A DNA stretch of 64,000 nucleotides from CAJQPP01 sp963793465 (GCA_963793465.1 CAWCAJ010000001.1:62001-126000); one strand, 5' to 3'; positions 34,346 to 43,558 are shown, counted from the first letter of the stretch. Program-made: numbers and translations. The notes: a model not told the origin generated them from the letters alone.

Positions 34346-34607
34346 TATCCCGCGTGACTTGACAAGTGAGTCCGGAAAAATCCACGAAATCCGCACCCGC
34401 CCGCTGCGGCGGATCCCGAGGGCCCTTTTCCGTCCCGTCGTTGCTGCCGCCCCCGATAACTCCGCAATCGCCAGAACCATCGCCGCCGGCGGCTGGCAAC
34501 CCCGCGGGTGAAAGGCCAAGCGTGGGTTGTCAGCGTCAACGATTCAAGATAGTTTTCTGGCGGCGCGTGGGTCTAAAAAACGCAGCCACACAGTCAGTCG
34601 GGCGTGT

Positions 34608-34613
34608 TATACT
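34608..34613 (+). promoter_or_regulatory. Candidate -10 box (TATACT)
   Basis: TATACT lies 27 bp before the ATG of the zinc-ribbon membrane protein. No clear -35 is present, so confidence is low. Confidence 0.25.
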
Positions 34614-34634
34614 GTTGCCATCGCTCCTTCTACG

Positions 34635-35330
34635 ATGAAACCCATGAGCCTATCCTCCGAACCCCTGAAGTCGGATTCGCCATTGCCCTGCCCCGGTTGC
34701 GGCAAACTCTTCCGGTTACCCACCGGCTTCACTGCCAGTCATTCACTGGCCTGCCCGCACTGTCAACAGCAGGTGACGGGCCAGCAGATATTGGACGCTT
34801 TGGTTCCCACGGCAACCATCATCGAGGGAGCCAATCAGCCGAGTCCCGCCCACACCCCCAAAACGCCGGGTTCATCCAGCGGCCGCCGGACCCTCTCATT
34901 CGATGAACAGGATTTTGTGATACCCAAGCCACTGAAGACGGCAACTCGGCGCAGTAGCCGCCGGCACCCGGAACGCAGAAGTGGCATCCAACGCGACTCA
35001 TCCAATGAGACGCAGAGATCGGAAAGCAATAGCTCCTCATCCCAATCGCGTCGGCAGCCCGAAACCAATGCCGGCAAAGAATTCTTCAAGATCATATTGG
35101 GAGGTCTGTTGGCATTGCCAATCGCACAATTGCTGCTGTGGTGGGCCTTGAATCTGGACCCCCTCGGCCTGTCCGCCGCGACTCACAAGGTAGTTCCCTT
35201 CGTGGTGCCTCCCAAGTTGCGGCCGGCGGAAGTCATCGAAACGGATGATGAGCCCAAGAGCAAACCTGGCATGCCCCCTTCACAAAGACTGAACGACGAT
35301 GACATCCCGATCAGCATCCTGCCGGGTTAG
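34635..35330 (+). CDS. Membrane protein with N-terminal zinc ribbon, function unknown
   Basis: Protein of 231 residues. Near the N-terminus are two CxxC knuckles, LPCPGCGKLF and LACPHCQQQV, spaced as in a zinc ribbon. A disordered Ser/Arg-rich linker follows (about 70-145, with RRSSRRHPERRSG), then one transmembrane helix (about 155-175, IILGGLLALPIAQLLLWWAL) and a short tail. This layout recurs in planctomycete hypotheticals, with the zinc ribbon presumably cytoplasmic. ATG at 34635 and ATG at 34644 are both possible. No partner is implied by neighbours, which face other ways or belong to another unit. Confidence 0.7.
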   Translation: MKPMSLSSEPLKSDSPLPCPGCGKLFRLPTGFTASHSLACPHCQQQVTGQQILDALVPTATIIEGANQPSPAHTPKTPGSSSGRRTLSFDEQDFVIPKPLKTATRRSSRRHPERRSGIQRDSSNETQRSESNSSSSQSRRQPETNAGKEFFKIILGGLLALPIAQLLLWWALNLDPLGLSAATHKVVPFVVPPKLRPAEVIETDDEPKSKPGMPPSQRLNDDDIPISILPG

Positions 35331-35491
35331 TTTCGCCAGCTTGCCCTCCACGAAACGGGACCGAATTGTCGGGGTTCCCGAACAGGGGCCCGGTTTCCTC
35401 TCAGTGCCGCGACATGGCCTTCCCAGGTTTCGCAAGGCTGGTGCGACACACACGGGATACGTCGCCCCAATTCGTGTGGGTCAGAGAACTG

Positions 35492-36703
35492 CTAATCCGA
35501 GAATTGCTGACGGATCTTCTCGATATCGACAACCCTACCAAGGAAGGCGGTGACAATGGCGGGGTCAAATTGCTTAGCGACTCCGTCGCGGATCAGCTGC
35601 AGGGATTTTTTAGTTGAAAAAGCGGGTTTGTAGGGACGGTGACTGGTCAAAGCATCGTACACATCAGCGACGGCCGTGATTCTTCCTTCGATGGGGATCT
35701 CGTTTCGCTGCAAGCCGTTTGGGTAGCCAGTACCGTCCCAGTTTTCATGATGTGTCTTGCAGATGTTGGCCGCCATGATTAATAGCGACGACTGTTTCCC
35801 TCCCTTCGCCAACGATCCGCCGCTAGGCTCATCCTTTAGCGTTTGCAATTCGTCCCGTGCCAATGGCTCAATAATGGCGCTTCCAAGGTGGCAGTGCCGC
35901 TGCATCTCCTGGTAGGCCGCTGCATCCAGTTTCCCGGGATTCAGCAGAATCGAGTCCGGCACCCCGATCTTACCGACATCGTGTAACTGGGCCGCCAATT
36001 CAATGCGGCGACAAAATGCGGCGTCGAACCCCAGTTCGTCTGCAATCACCGCGGCGTACTTGCCGACACGCACAACGTGTTTTCCGGTTTCGTTGTCACG
36101 AAACTCTGCTGCCCGAGCCAAGCAGCGGATAATCTGCTCTCGTGACCGCTCCAACTCGGCCGTACGCCTGCGAACCTGCTCCGTCAGTTCCTCGGCATAG
36201 TTCTGCAGATGGTCCTGATGGGCCTTGACCAAAAGCGCATTCTTAACTCGCAAGGCCAGGTCGCTGGGGTCCAGAGGTTTGTTCAGGAACTCGCTTGCTC
36301 CCAGTTCCAGAGCCCGTCGCCGGGTGGCGGAGTCATCGCTGGCGGTCATCATGATGAAAGGTGTGAATTGCATCGCCGGCGTGGCTTGCCGCGTTTGCAG
36401 AATCTCCAATCCGGAAACATGAGGCATGCAAATATCCAGCAATACCAGGTCGGGTTGCTCCTGCTGCATTCGCTCCAGGGCCCGGCGTGAATCTTGTTCC
36501 ACGACACAATCCCGATATCCCGCGGACTGCAGGCATTTCAACAGTATTTGCAACACCAGGGGTTCGTCATCGACGACCATGATTTTGCGAAAGCGAATGG
36601 ACCGCACATCGCTGGCCATGGCCTGGCCGGGCAGTGGATCCGAATACTCCCCTGTCATCGTCGGCAACGTCGACTTATCCACAGGCGTTTGCCAATCATT
36701 CAT
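35492..36703 (-). CDS. Response regulator with HD-GYP output domain (RpfG-like)
   Basis: Cytoplasmic two-component regulator of 403 residues. It has an N-terminal receiver domain (about 39-155; acidic pair D45-D46, phosphoacceptor D90 in LVLLDICMP, Lys at NKP) and a short coiled-coil linker (165-195). The HD-GYP phosphodiesterase domain has HD at 241-242 in LHDVGKIGVPD and HHENWDGTGYPNG at 318-330. HD-GYP proteins hydrolyse cyclic-di-GMP, so this should lower c-di-GMP on phosphorylation. The ATG at 36703 overlaps the stop of the upstream kinase-like gene by 8 bp, which fixes the start and implies translational coupling. Confidence 0.93.
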   Translation of the reverse strand: MNDWQTPVDKSTLPTMTGEYSDPLPGQAMASDVRSIRFRKIMVVDDEPLVLQILLKCLQSAGYRDCVVEQDSRRALERMQQEQPDLVLLDICMPHVSGLEILQTRQATPAMQFTPFIMMTASDDSATRRRALELGASEFLNKPLDPSDLALRVKNALLVKAHQDHLQNYAEELTEQVRRRTAELERSREQIIRCLARAAEFRDNETGKHVVRVGKYAAVIADELGFDAAFCRRIELAAQLHDVGKIGVPDSILLNPGKLDAAAYQEMQRHCHLGSAIIEPLARDELQTLKDEPSGGSLAKGGKQSSLLIMAANICKTHHENWDGTGYPNGLQRNEIPIEGRITAVADVYDALTSHRPYKPAFSTKKSLQLIRDGVAKQFDPAIVTAFLGRVVDIEKIRQQFSD

Positions 36704-38400
36704 GATGGATGCGCCCAGGTGTTTCCGGTGAGAGACCTGGCTCGATCCGCTGAAATAACTCCGCAATGAACTCGATCTGCTTTTTCGCTTCTGTCGAGGC
36801 CCTGGCGGCGGCCGCCTGTTGCAATCGGGTGGCCGGAATTGCAAATTCCTCAAAGCCCAGAGTGCCGCCGGTGTCTCCAAGCCAATCCGCTATTCGCGAC
36901 AGTTGCTCCAGGTCCCCCCTGTGACAACAGGCTCGCATCGTGTCCAACTTGCTCTTGAGTGTCATCAAGAACTCGGACACGATTTGGCCGTGGATGGGAG
37001 ACTCGGTATTGAACCGGACGCCCCGGTCTTTCCCGGCCCGACGCTTGCCTTCCGCGAGCGGCAGGGTGTTGCTGCGTTCACCTGCCGGCGGGTTCTGGGC
37101 CCCGGTTTGGATATCCCTGGTAGCCGTTTGCTCAAAACTCCGCCAACAACGTTCCAGATCCTGGTCGCTGCCAAATTCAATTGCATGTGTCAACTTCGCC
37201 AGTTGTGAAGCTGTGTGCAAACGACCGAAGGACAGGGCTGACTCGCGCAACTCCTCACAAATCTGCCGAAACCGACTGTCGCGTGCATGCACGGGATGTT
37301 CCGACATGGCTTGCAATGCCAACCTGAGGAGTTCCAAAAAAAAGGAAGTCTCGTTCTCTTCCACATTTCCAGGTGCTGCCGGACGTTCAGGGAAAACGGG
37401 CGGCGAACCATCCCTGGCTGGTACCGGACGGCTGAGCTGAACACGCTGCATCAGCGATAACAAATGTTGTAATTCCACTGGTTTGGCGACGCCCACCGTG
37501 CCGCCGTGATCCAGAAAGCTCTTGATCTGATCTGCACTCGTGTCACCAAACAGCCCCAGCACTGGAAGTGAAAAACCAAGTCGCCCGGATCCGGCGAGTC
37601 ACCTCCAAGCCACCCACCAACTTCATTTGCATGTCCATCACGATCAGGGACGGAGAGTCCATTTGCAAATACTCGATCGCGGCAGAACCATTACTGACCG
37701 AGATCACGCGGTATCCCGCGCGGGAAATAAACGAATGCAACCAACGACGGCGGGAGTCACTCTCATCCACCACCAGCACCGTCCCCTGCGGCAAAGCCGG
37801 CACCACGGGAGCAACCGTCCTGTTAGCAGATGGATGGATTGACTCAAGGTATTGGTTGGCAGTCAGCATCCGAACATGGTCGGCGGAACGCAGCGGGATC
37901 AGCAGGGAAAAGACGCTTCCCTGGCCAATCAGGCTACTCAACGTCAGCTGCCCGCCCACTGTTGGAGCGTCAAATTGACCCCACCAGCAGCACGAACTCT
38001 TGCCGACCCGAACTTGCAACGGTCGCAGCAGCTGAAAACCCAACGAGTTCAGCAACGATGACCGTTGCTCCACCGATGGTTGCGTAGCCGTGTCGACGAC
38101 ATCCAGTTGCAGGTAGGGAGCATCGTCTTCCGCCAGCATGGTTGCCGAGACTTTGACGCCTCCTCCATTCGTGGAATCGATGGCCTGGCTAACCAGATGG
38201 GTCAGGATTTGACGCAGGCCGTCTGCATCCGTGTCGATTGTCTCCGGCAATGACTGCCGAATCTCAAGCCTCAACTCCACTTTCCGGGTCGCCGCGCGCT
38301 CCGACAACAACGCCGTAATATCGTACAGCAATTCAAATAGATCGCATTCTCGGCAAACCGGGCCCGATTGGCCCAAGGGAGTTCTGGATGGATCGAGCAT
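36696..38400 (-). pseudogene. Degenerate hybrid kinase/receiver/Hpt gene, frameshifted near 37584
   Basis: The reading frame breaks at the CCC of 37583-37585. Removing one base restores a receiver domain (VTRRIR then RLGFSLPVLGLFGDTSADQ, with Lys in GVAKPVE) and a product of 567 residues from 38400. Domains in order: a HATPase-like region (LRQILTHLVSQAIDST, then VVDTATQPSVEQ) whose N-box Asn is Gln and whose G-boxes are missing; a receiver with phosphoacceptor Asp in LIVMDMQM; and one or two Hpt-like helical bundles. In the best Hpt match, ADWLGDTGGTLGF, the phospho-His position is Asp. No HisKA H-box is visible and the true N-terminus is unclear. Its stop overlaps the HD-GYP gene start. Confidence 0.75.
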
Positions 38401-38932
38401 TTCAGATGGCGGCCTGCTGCACAGATTGATCGTTGAACTTCGGCGCGACTTTCGATGGTTCCGCCCGCTGGCGGACCTAGCCCCTTTCCTTCCCGATCCA
38501 GATGCCCGGGCATGGTGGAAACAAAACCATTTTGCCGATACAAAACCATAGTTTGCGGTTGGTTCGGCAGCACCATGAAGGACATGTTACGGCCGAATTT
38601 TTCCGTCTCTTGGACAATCGCGCTTGGCAACCGTTCCAATAGTTCTTTGCCCGAAAATCCCGACTCACAAAGGGACGACTCACAAAGGGGCGACTCACAA
38701 AGGGGCCAAACTGCTTGCTAGTGCCCGACAAATGCCTGCCCACGATAGCGGTCGGTTTAATCTGTAGCGGATGTTTGGAATATGTCAGTGCATGCGAGGC
38801 CAATTGCCTGACGAGCGACAATCGGAATAATTGAATCAGGACGCGAGGAACGAAGAAACCTGTTAACCGAAGTATTCGGGGTACCGTTTCAAATACCCGT
38901 TTCCAACCCTCCTTCAGCTTTCCAATCGCACA
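38401..38932. other. Gap upstream of the kinase-like gene
   Basis: Open frames exist on the minus strand (for example 38271-38639), but none shows a sensor or HisKA domain that would complete the kinase. Apart from the 15-bp repeat at 38661-38705 nothing is recognised. The missing N-terminus of the kinase-like gene may have been lost here. Confidence 0.4.
38661..38705. repeat. Three-copy 15-bp tandem repeat
   Basis: CGACTCACAAAGGGR occurs at 38661-38675, 38676-38690 and 38691-38705. The last two copies are identical and the first differs at its final base. Confidence 0.9.
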
Positions 38933-39439
38933 GTGAACCGACGGGCAACATGGCTGACTGTTTTTACCTTTACAGGCACGTTGGCCTGGCAGGGGTTGGT
39001 CCATGGCCAGGCCACGCACCCACCGGAGGTACTTCTGAAAAATGCCTTCGCCGAGGCCTACCAGACCGATCACTACTATGAAAACCTGCTGGGTAGCCCC
39101 AATACGGATTTGAGTCGATTGGCCAAACTGGACAGGATCCGAGCAACGAGTCAGTCACCTGCAAATCCGCCCAACATTCCCGTCCATCTTGACTGCCTCA
39201 AGGCCACCACCGCCGCTTGGACCCTTTATCGACCCGGGCAATTCCTGATGCCGGCCACGCCCCGCACCAGCCCCCAAGCGGTCGCCAACCAGGAATCGGA
39301 AAACCCGCTCAGCAGCAACCACCCCGCGAGCCCCTGCACTGTTGCCGAACGACCTGGAGTCGTTACCGGCGGCTGCCCAACTTGGAGAGTCCAAGGCATC
39401 ATCTGCAAAGATTGCGCGATAGGGGTCTGGCAAGGCTGA
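38933..39439 (+). CDS. Small exported protein of unknown function, probably frameshifted near its end
   Basis: The open frame of 168 codons begins with a convincing signal peptide (MNRRATWLTVFTFTGTLAWQGLVHGQA). A polar region with KNAFAEAYQTDHYYENLL follows. No family is recognised. The last 50 codons look unnatural and read into repeat copy C. In the next frame the segment ending LPNDLESLPAAAQLGESKA and SSAKIAR runs to a TAG at 39420-39422, which reads like a normal Ala/Ser-rich tail, so a one-base shift between about 39260 and 39340 is likely. That TAG is also the first triplet of repeat copy C. The reality of the gene is likely, its 3-prime end uncertain. Confidence 0.5.
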   Translation: MNRRATWLTVFTFTGTLAWQGLVHGQATHPPEVLLKNAFAEAYQTDHYYENLLGSPNTDLSRLAKLDRIRATSQSPANPPNIPVHLDCLKATTAAWTLYRPGQFLMPATPRTSPQAVANQESENPLSSNHPASPCTVAERPGVVTGGCPTWRVQGIICKDCAIGVWQG

Positions 39440-39490
39440 CCTGACGAGTGCCACTGCTGGCTTGCCCAGCAGTGTCGTTGGAATACCTTT
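39420..39490 (+). repeat. Dispersed repeat copy C (3-prime truncated)
   Basis: It begins TAGGGGTCTGGCA, contains the perfect hairpin CACTGCTGG-CTTGC-CCAGCAGTG and is recognisable to about 39490, where the right half is missing. It lies at the junction of the small exported protein gene and the radical-SAM remnant. Confidence 0.85.
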
Positions 39491-40106
39491 GATTTCGTAG
39501 CTTGCGATCTCGGAGATGTTTCGCGATGTAAACCGGTTTCCTGGTAAATAGATCGATGCCGGTGTAGTACATCGCCGAAGCGACATCCATGGTTGCCGGA
39601 ATAAAATCCCCTACCTGATCCGGCTTGTAACCATTCTGCTTTAGCAACATGGCCTGGTGAATCATGAAGTCGAGATCGCCCCCCGGATGGCTGGAGATGA
39701 AATAAGGCACGAGGTATTGTTGCTTACCGGCCTTTTTGGATTCCTTTTTGAACTCCTCGGTGAACTCTTCAAAGCTGTTGTCGGTGGGTTTCCGCATCAT
39801 GTTGAGCACGCGCGGGTCGGTGTGTTCGGGAGCCACCTTGAGCAGGCCGCTTCGACTTCCGGTTGGGAACATCTCATTTGATACATATTGGCAGTCGGTC
39901 CGCCGATGTCGCTGATCGTGCCTTTAAAATTCGGGTCCGCATCCATCTCCTGGATTTCGCCGACGACCGATTCGTGACTCCGGGATGGAATGACGCGGCC
40001 TTGATGGGCGGTAATCGAGCCGAACGTGCAACCGCCAAAGCAACCTCGCATGATCGCGACCGAATCCTTGATCATGTCAAACGCGGGGATGGCTCGAAAA
40101 TTGAGC
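39491..40106 (-). pseudogene. Remnant of a YgiQ-type radical SAM protein (UPF0313)
   Basis: Two pieces in different frames match the YgiQ family. The first (from about 40106) reads FRAIPAFDMIKDSVAIMRGC then FGGCTFGSITAHQGR, the radical-SAM cluster region. The family has CxxxCxxC here, but the third Cys is Gly in this copy. It continues to GGPTANMYQMRCSQPEVEAAC near 39870. The second piece resumes in another frame with LLKVAPEHTDPRVLNMMRKP and runs to IAKHLRDRKLRNQR, then into repeat copy C. Sequence normally present between the pieces is missing, as is the whole N-terminal third, which abuts the GCS2 stop. This is a decayed gene with internal deletion, frameshift and a missing cluster ligand. 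Confidence 0.85.
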
Positions 40107-40109
40107 GTT

Positions 40110-41327
40110 TTACGTCATGAACAATCGGCCATCCGCCAGGCAAATGCATAGCTCGCGGTACACAGGTTCCAGGCGATTCAGATCGCCGCGCAGTGCTTTT
40201 TCGATCCGTCGTGAGAGGGGACCCTGGCGGAGGATCGAGCTCAACGCCTGATTGGCAGACAGGCTCGGCACCTGGCTTACCAAATGTCTCCACAAATCGT
40301 GGGCCGACATCTGCGACTTGTTGACGCCGAAGTGCGACAAATACTCGGTGTCGCCGATGACGGTCTGATCGGCGTCGCGGGATGTGGCGAGCAGAATATC
40401 CGCCAGTGGTTTGGCGGCGATTGACTGTTGCTGCAAAATGCTCGTCCATTGCTCTTCGATAAGTAATCTGAGCACCGCCACGATCGCCAGGCAGATTGCC
40501 AAGTCGGCCGCAGGACATTCTTGCACGTCCAGCACGCGAATTTCGATAGTGTTGCGGTCAAAACGGGCAATCGCTGCGCGCGAGTTTAGCCATTCGAACT
40601 GCAACACGCCGTCAGGATCGAGCGGCTCAATGTCTTGATACATGGGTTGAAAAATTTTCCTGTCGTACTCGGATCGCGTGAAGACCGGCTCGGGAATGAT
40701 TTCGCCAGTGATCGAGGGCACACGCCGCGAATTGTTGCGGTAGACGTCCAAGCGGTAGTCCTGAAAGCCAGCGAACCGACGATCAGCGACGGGCGAACTC
40801 GCGGCCAGAGCGGGGAGGATCGGCAGCAACAATCTGATCGCCGCATGCAATCTGCCAAACTCCTCGTCGCCGCAAAAGGGCAAATTCAAATGCACGCTTT
40901 GCAAATTTGCCCAGCCGTGCCCGCGACAATCGAAAATGCGGTTGTAAATTTCATAGATCGGATTGTGTTCATGCGGCCAGAGCATAAGTTCCCGATCCGG
41001 ATTCATCCAGGGATGCATGGCGGTCGGCATTAACCGTGCGCCCAGCGGCTGGAGCAAAGCATTGATACGACCGACGTGGTCCTGGAATAACGAGGCGAGT
41101 GGCGATAGAGAATCAGCCGGTCCATTGGTTTTCAGTTCGATGACGTGCAGCGCCAATTCGTTTGACCAGGCGATTTCGCCTAATTCGATTTCGGACAGAT
41201 ATTCGCCTGCGACTTCAAACAGAACGCGGTCGGTGAGCGGTTTGACCGAAAGCGACTCGGTGTCGACGATCATGTATTCCAGTTCAACGCCAAATGCCTC
41301 AAACAGGTGAATTGGTTTATCGGTCAT
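40110..41327 (-). CDS. GCS2-family glutamate-cysteine ligase-like amidoligase
   Basis: Predicted ATP-dependent amide-bond-forming enzyme of 405 residues of the glutamate-cysteine ligase type 2 family. It starts MTDKPIHLFEAFGVELEYMIVD, the expected opening with the metal-binding Glu residues, and has HVIELKTNGP near residue 65 and FDCRGHGWANLQSVHLNLPF near 135. Later strands include NTIEIRVLDVQECP near 275. In this setting, after an RLAN/ATP-grasp gene (58-bp gap), it probably does not make glutathione but joins an amino acid to a small molecule or peptide made by the cassette. It is the only member of the cassette with no visible break. The YgiQ remnant follows directly. Confidence 0.88.
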   Translation of the reverse strand: MTDKPIHLFEAFGVELEYMIVDTESLSVKPLTDRVLFEVAGEYLSEIELGEIAWSNELALHVIELKTNGPADSLSPLASLFQDHVGRINALLQPLGARLMPTAMHPWMNPDRELMLWPHEHNPIYEIYNRIFDCRGHGWANLQSVHLNLPFCGDEEFGRLHAAIRLLLPILPALAASSPVADRRFAGFQDYRLDVYRNNSRRVPSITGEIIPEPVFTRSEYDRKIFQPMYQDIEPLDPDGVLQFEWLNSRAAIARFDRNTIEIRVLDVQECPAADLAICLAIVAVLRLLIEEQWTSILQQQSIAAKPLADILLATSRDADQTVIGDTEYLSHFGVNKSQMSAHDLWRHLVSQVPSLSANQALSSILRQGPLSRRIEKALRGDLNRLEPVYRELCICLADGRLFMT

Positions 41328-41385
41328 GGCTCAATCTCAGAGTGGCTATTTGGCGGATTACATCACACATGAAAGCCATGTCAGG

Positions 41386-42855
41386 CTACGAAATTCCCGC
41401 CTTGCGTTGCTCGATACGTTTCAAAAACACGTTCATGATTCGGCGATACAGTTCGTCTTTCAGGATCGCGTCTTCGTATTTGGAATCGAGATTGGGGTTG
41501 TCGTTCACTTCAATGACGTAGAAGTTGCCGTCGGACTCCTTGACATCGACACCGTATAATCCATCGCCGATCAGGTTCGCGGCTTTCAAGGCGACTTGGA
41601 CAGCGCGACGAGGTGCCAACTCGACAGGCACCGTCTCGGATTTACCATAACGACGTTTGCCATCCTGTTTGTTTTGAATGATTTGCCAGTGACCCTTGGC
41701 CATGTAGTATTTGCAGGCGTATAGCGGTTGCCGGTCGAGAATGCCGATCCGCCAGTCAAACGTTGTCGGTAAAAACTGCTGGGCGATCAACAGTTCGGAC
41801 TGCGTGAAGAACTCTGCCAGTCGCGCCGACAATTCAGCCTGGTTGTCCACCTTTTCGACGCCTTGCGAAAAGGCACTATCCGGTTTCTTGATCACGCACG
41901 GAAAATCCAACTCATCGCCGATCTCGTTGGCATTTTCCCGGTGTGCGACAAAGGTCCTGGGGATGGGGATTTTGTATCTCGCGAGCAATTCGGCCAGATA
42001 AACCTTGTTGGTACAACGAACAATCGACTGCGGATCGTCGATTACGACCAACCCTTCCCCCGCCGCCCGCGTTGAGAAGCGATAAGTGTATTGGTTCACA
42101 TACGTGGTGTCCCGAATGAACAGTGCGTCGAACTCCGGGATACGTCCGTAGTCGTCGCGCGTGATCAATTCCGTGGAGATTCCCAGCGCGGCTGCGGCTT
42201 TCGAAAATTTCTGTAAGGCGATTTTGTCCGACGGCGGTTCCGGGTCGGCCGGGTTGTGCAAAATGGCCAAATCAAATCTTGTTGGCGTTCGTTTCTTTGA
42301 TGGCTTGCGGCGACCGGCAAAATGTTCGGTGGCAGTTTCGATGACAAAAGGTCAGTGCGATTCCGGAACTTCGTTGGCCGAGATCGTCGTAAGGTGTCGC
42401 AATTGCCAGCCATCTTCGTCATTGCGCACGAAAGACGCTCGCAATAACGGCGACTGGAATTGGTTGAACAACTGCAATGCCAAACGATCGTAGCGCCTCG
42501 CCATGTTGCGGCCAAAATAAATGCTGAGCGTGAATTTGTCCGATTTGATCGGCTGCAGACTTTGTTCGATCAACTCATCAAGCTCGCTCGACACGATCCG
42601 CACCAGCGCCGGCGTCTTGAGGTCCCGCACCTTTGAAACGCTTGGCAGCGGCTTGTGACCGCGTGCCTCAGCCAGCAATGAAACGTAATAACCGATGCTC
42701 TGGTATCGATATGAACGACAAAGGTTGAACACTTTGACGCCACGCAATTCTGAAAACGTGGAATCCGTGAGATAGACCCGGGAATCCACCACACGCACAT
42801 TTTCAATTTCCGCAGGCCAATCTCCAGGCCGATTGGTGACAATCAAAATCGACAC
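41386..42855 (-). CDS. RLAN/RimK-like ATP-grasp amidoligase interrupted by in-frame TGA at 42352-42354
   Basis: The two halves lie in the same frame. Codons 1-167 encode a RimK-like ATP-grasp N-terminal (RLAN) domain (opening segment with ILIVTNRPGDWPAE, QSIGYYVSLLAEARGHK). After the TGA the frame continues PFVIETATEHFAGRRKPSKK and then the ATP-grasp domain (CVIKKPDSAFSQGVEKV, YGVDVKESDGNFYVIEVNDNPN) to the stop at 41386. Full readthrough would give 489 codons, the normal length for the fused family. CGA to TGA, a single C-to-T change, would explain the stop. As written only a fragment or a reinitiated ATP-grasp domain (Met at 42270) could be made. It lies 42 bp after the C39-like gene. Confidence 0.88.
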
Positions 42856-42897
42856 GATGCTACACTCCTTGGATCATGCGGGAATCACAACGGTTCG

Positions 42898-43558
42898 TTA
42901 AAACTTCCGAGACGACTTTTCATCAGGCACTTTTTTCGTCCGGTGGGCGGGTTCGATTACCAGCAAATTCACATCGTATGGCAACACACCCATCAGGAAG
43001 GAGCAGACAAGCCGGTCAGTCTTGACTTCATAGTGAATTGTCCCGCCGATCGGATTAGGCAAATAGGGATCGGCTATCTGGACGGTGCGTTGACGCTTGT
43101 CGTAGCCGCAGTGTACGACAAAGTGTCTTGCCGGCAGCCCGCGAACGTCATCGGTAACATTGTCGGCACAGTATTCCCGTGCGGACTGGTACAGATAGGT
43201 GGCGGTTAATCCGGTCAAAATGGGGATCAACTGCTTGAGGTAGGGGCGAATGAGAGCGCCATTGAGGTCACGCATCCGAATCTTTCCGCCCAACTGCAGA
43301 AACTCGATATACGCCTTGCAAGCGGCTTGAAGTTTCGGCGGTTCCTTGGCCTCGTATTGCGTCTGCAGGCGTTCGATGAGATACGCTTTGGTTGTCACTC
43401 CTTTGACAAACCACTCGTGGCACGAGTCTTTCAATTCACAGATCTGACAGGCCACTTGGGAATTAAGCGGACGCTTGGGAACTTTCAGGGCTATCACCCA
43501 CCACAAATCGAGTCATCGCGCGATCGACCTGAAAAAACGGCACATCTTCCGCAGGCAC
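42898..43558 (-). CDS. C39-like cysteine peptidase of the amidoligase cassette, N-terminus frameshifted
   Basis: The clear part (from 43506, 202 codons) has the C39-like second half: GGKIRMRDLNGALIRPYLKQ, LTGLTATYLYQSAREY and the catalytic-His strand ARHFVVHCGYDKRQRTVQIADPYLP. The N-terminal strand lies in another frame from about 43558: VPAEDVPFFQVDRAMTRF. The switch falls between about 43510 and 43525, near where the catalytic Cys should be, so no clear TCGP-like motif can be read. Such C39-like proteins occur with RLAN/ATP-grasp and GCS2 genes in predicted peptide or metabolite modification operons and may cleave or transfer the product. First gene of the cassette; the start codon is unresolved. 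Confidence 0.65.

Noticed and set aside
42352..42354. TGA as a selenocysteine or Trp codon in the ATP-grasp gene
   Set aside because: No selenocysteine role is known at this linker position, other genes in the window use TGA as an ordinary stop, and one C-to-T change from Arg explains it.
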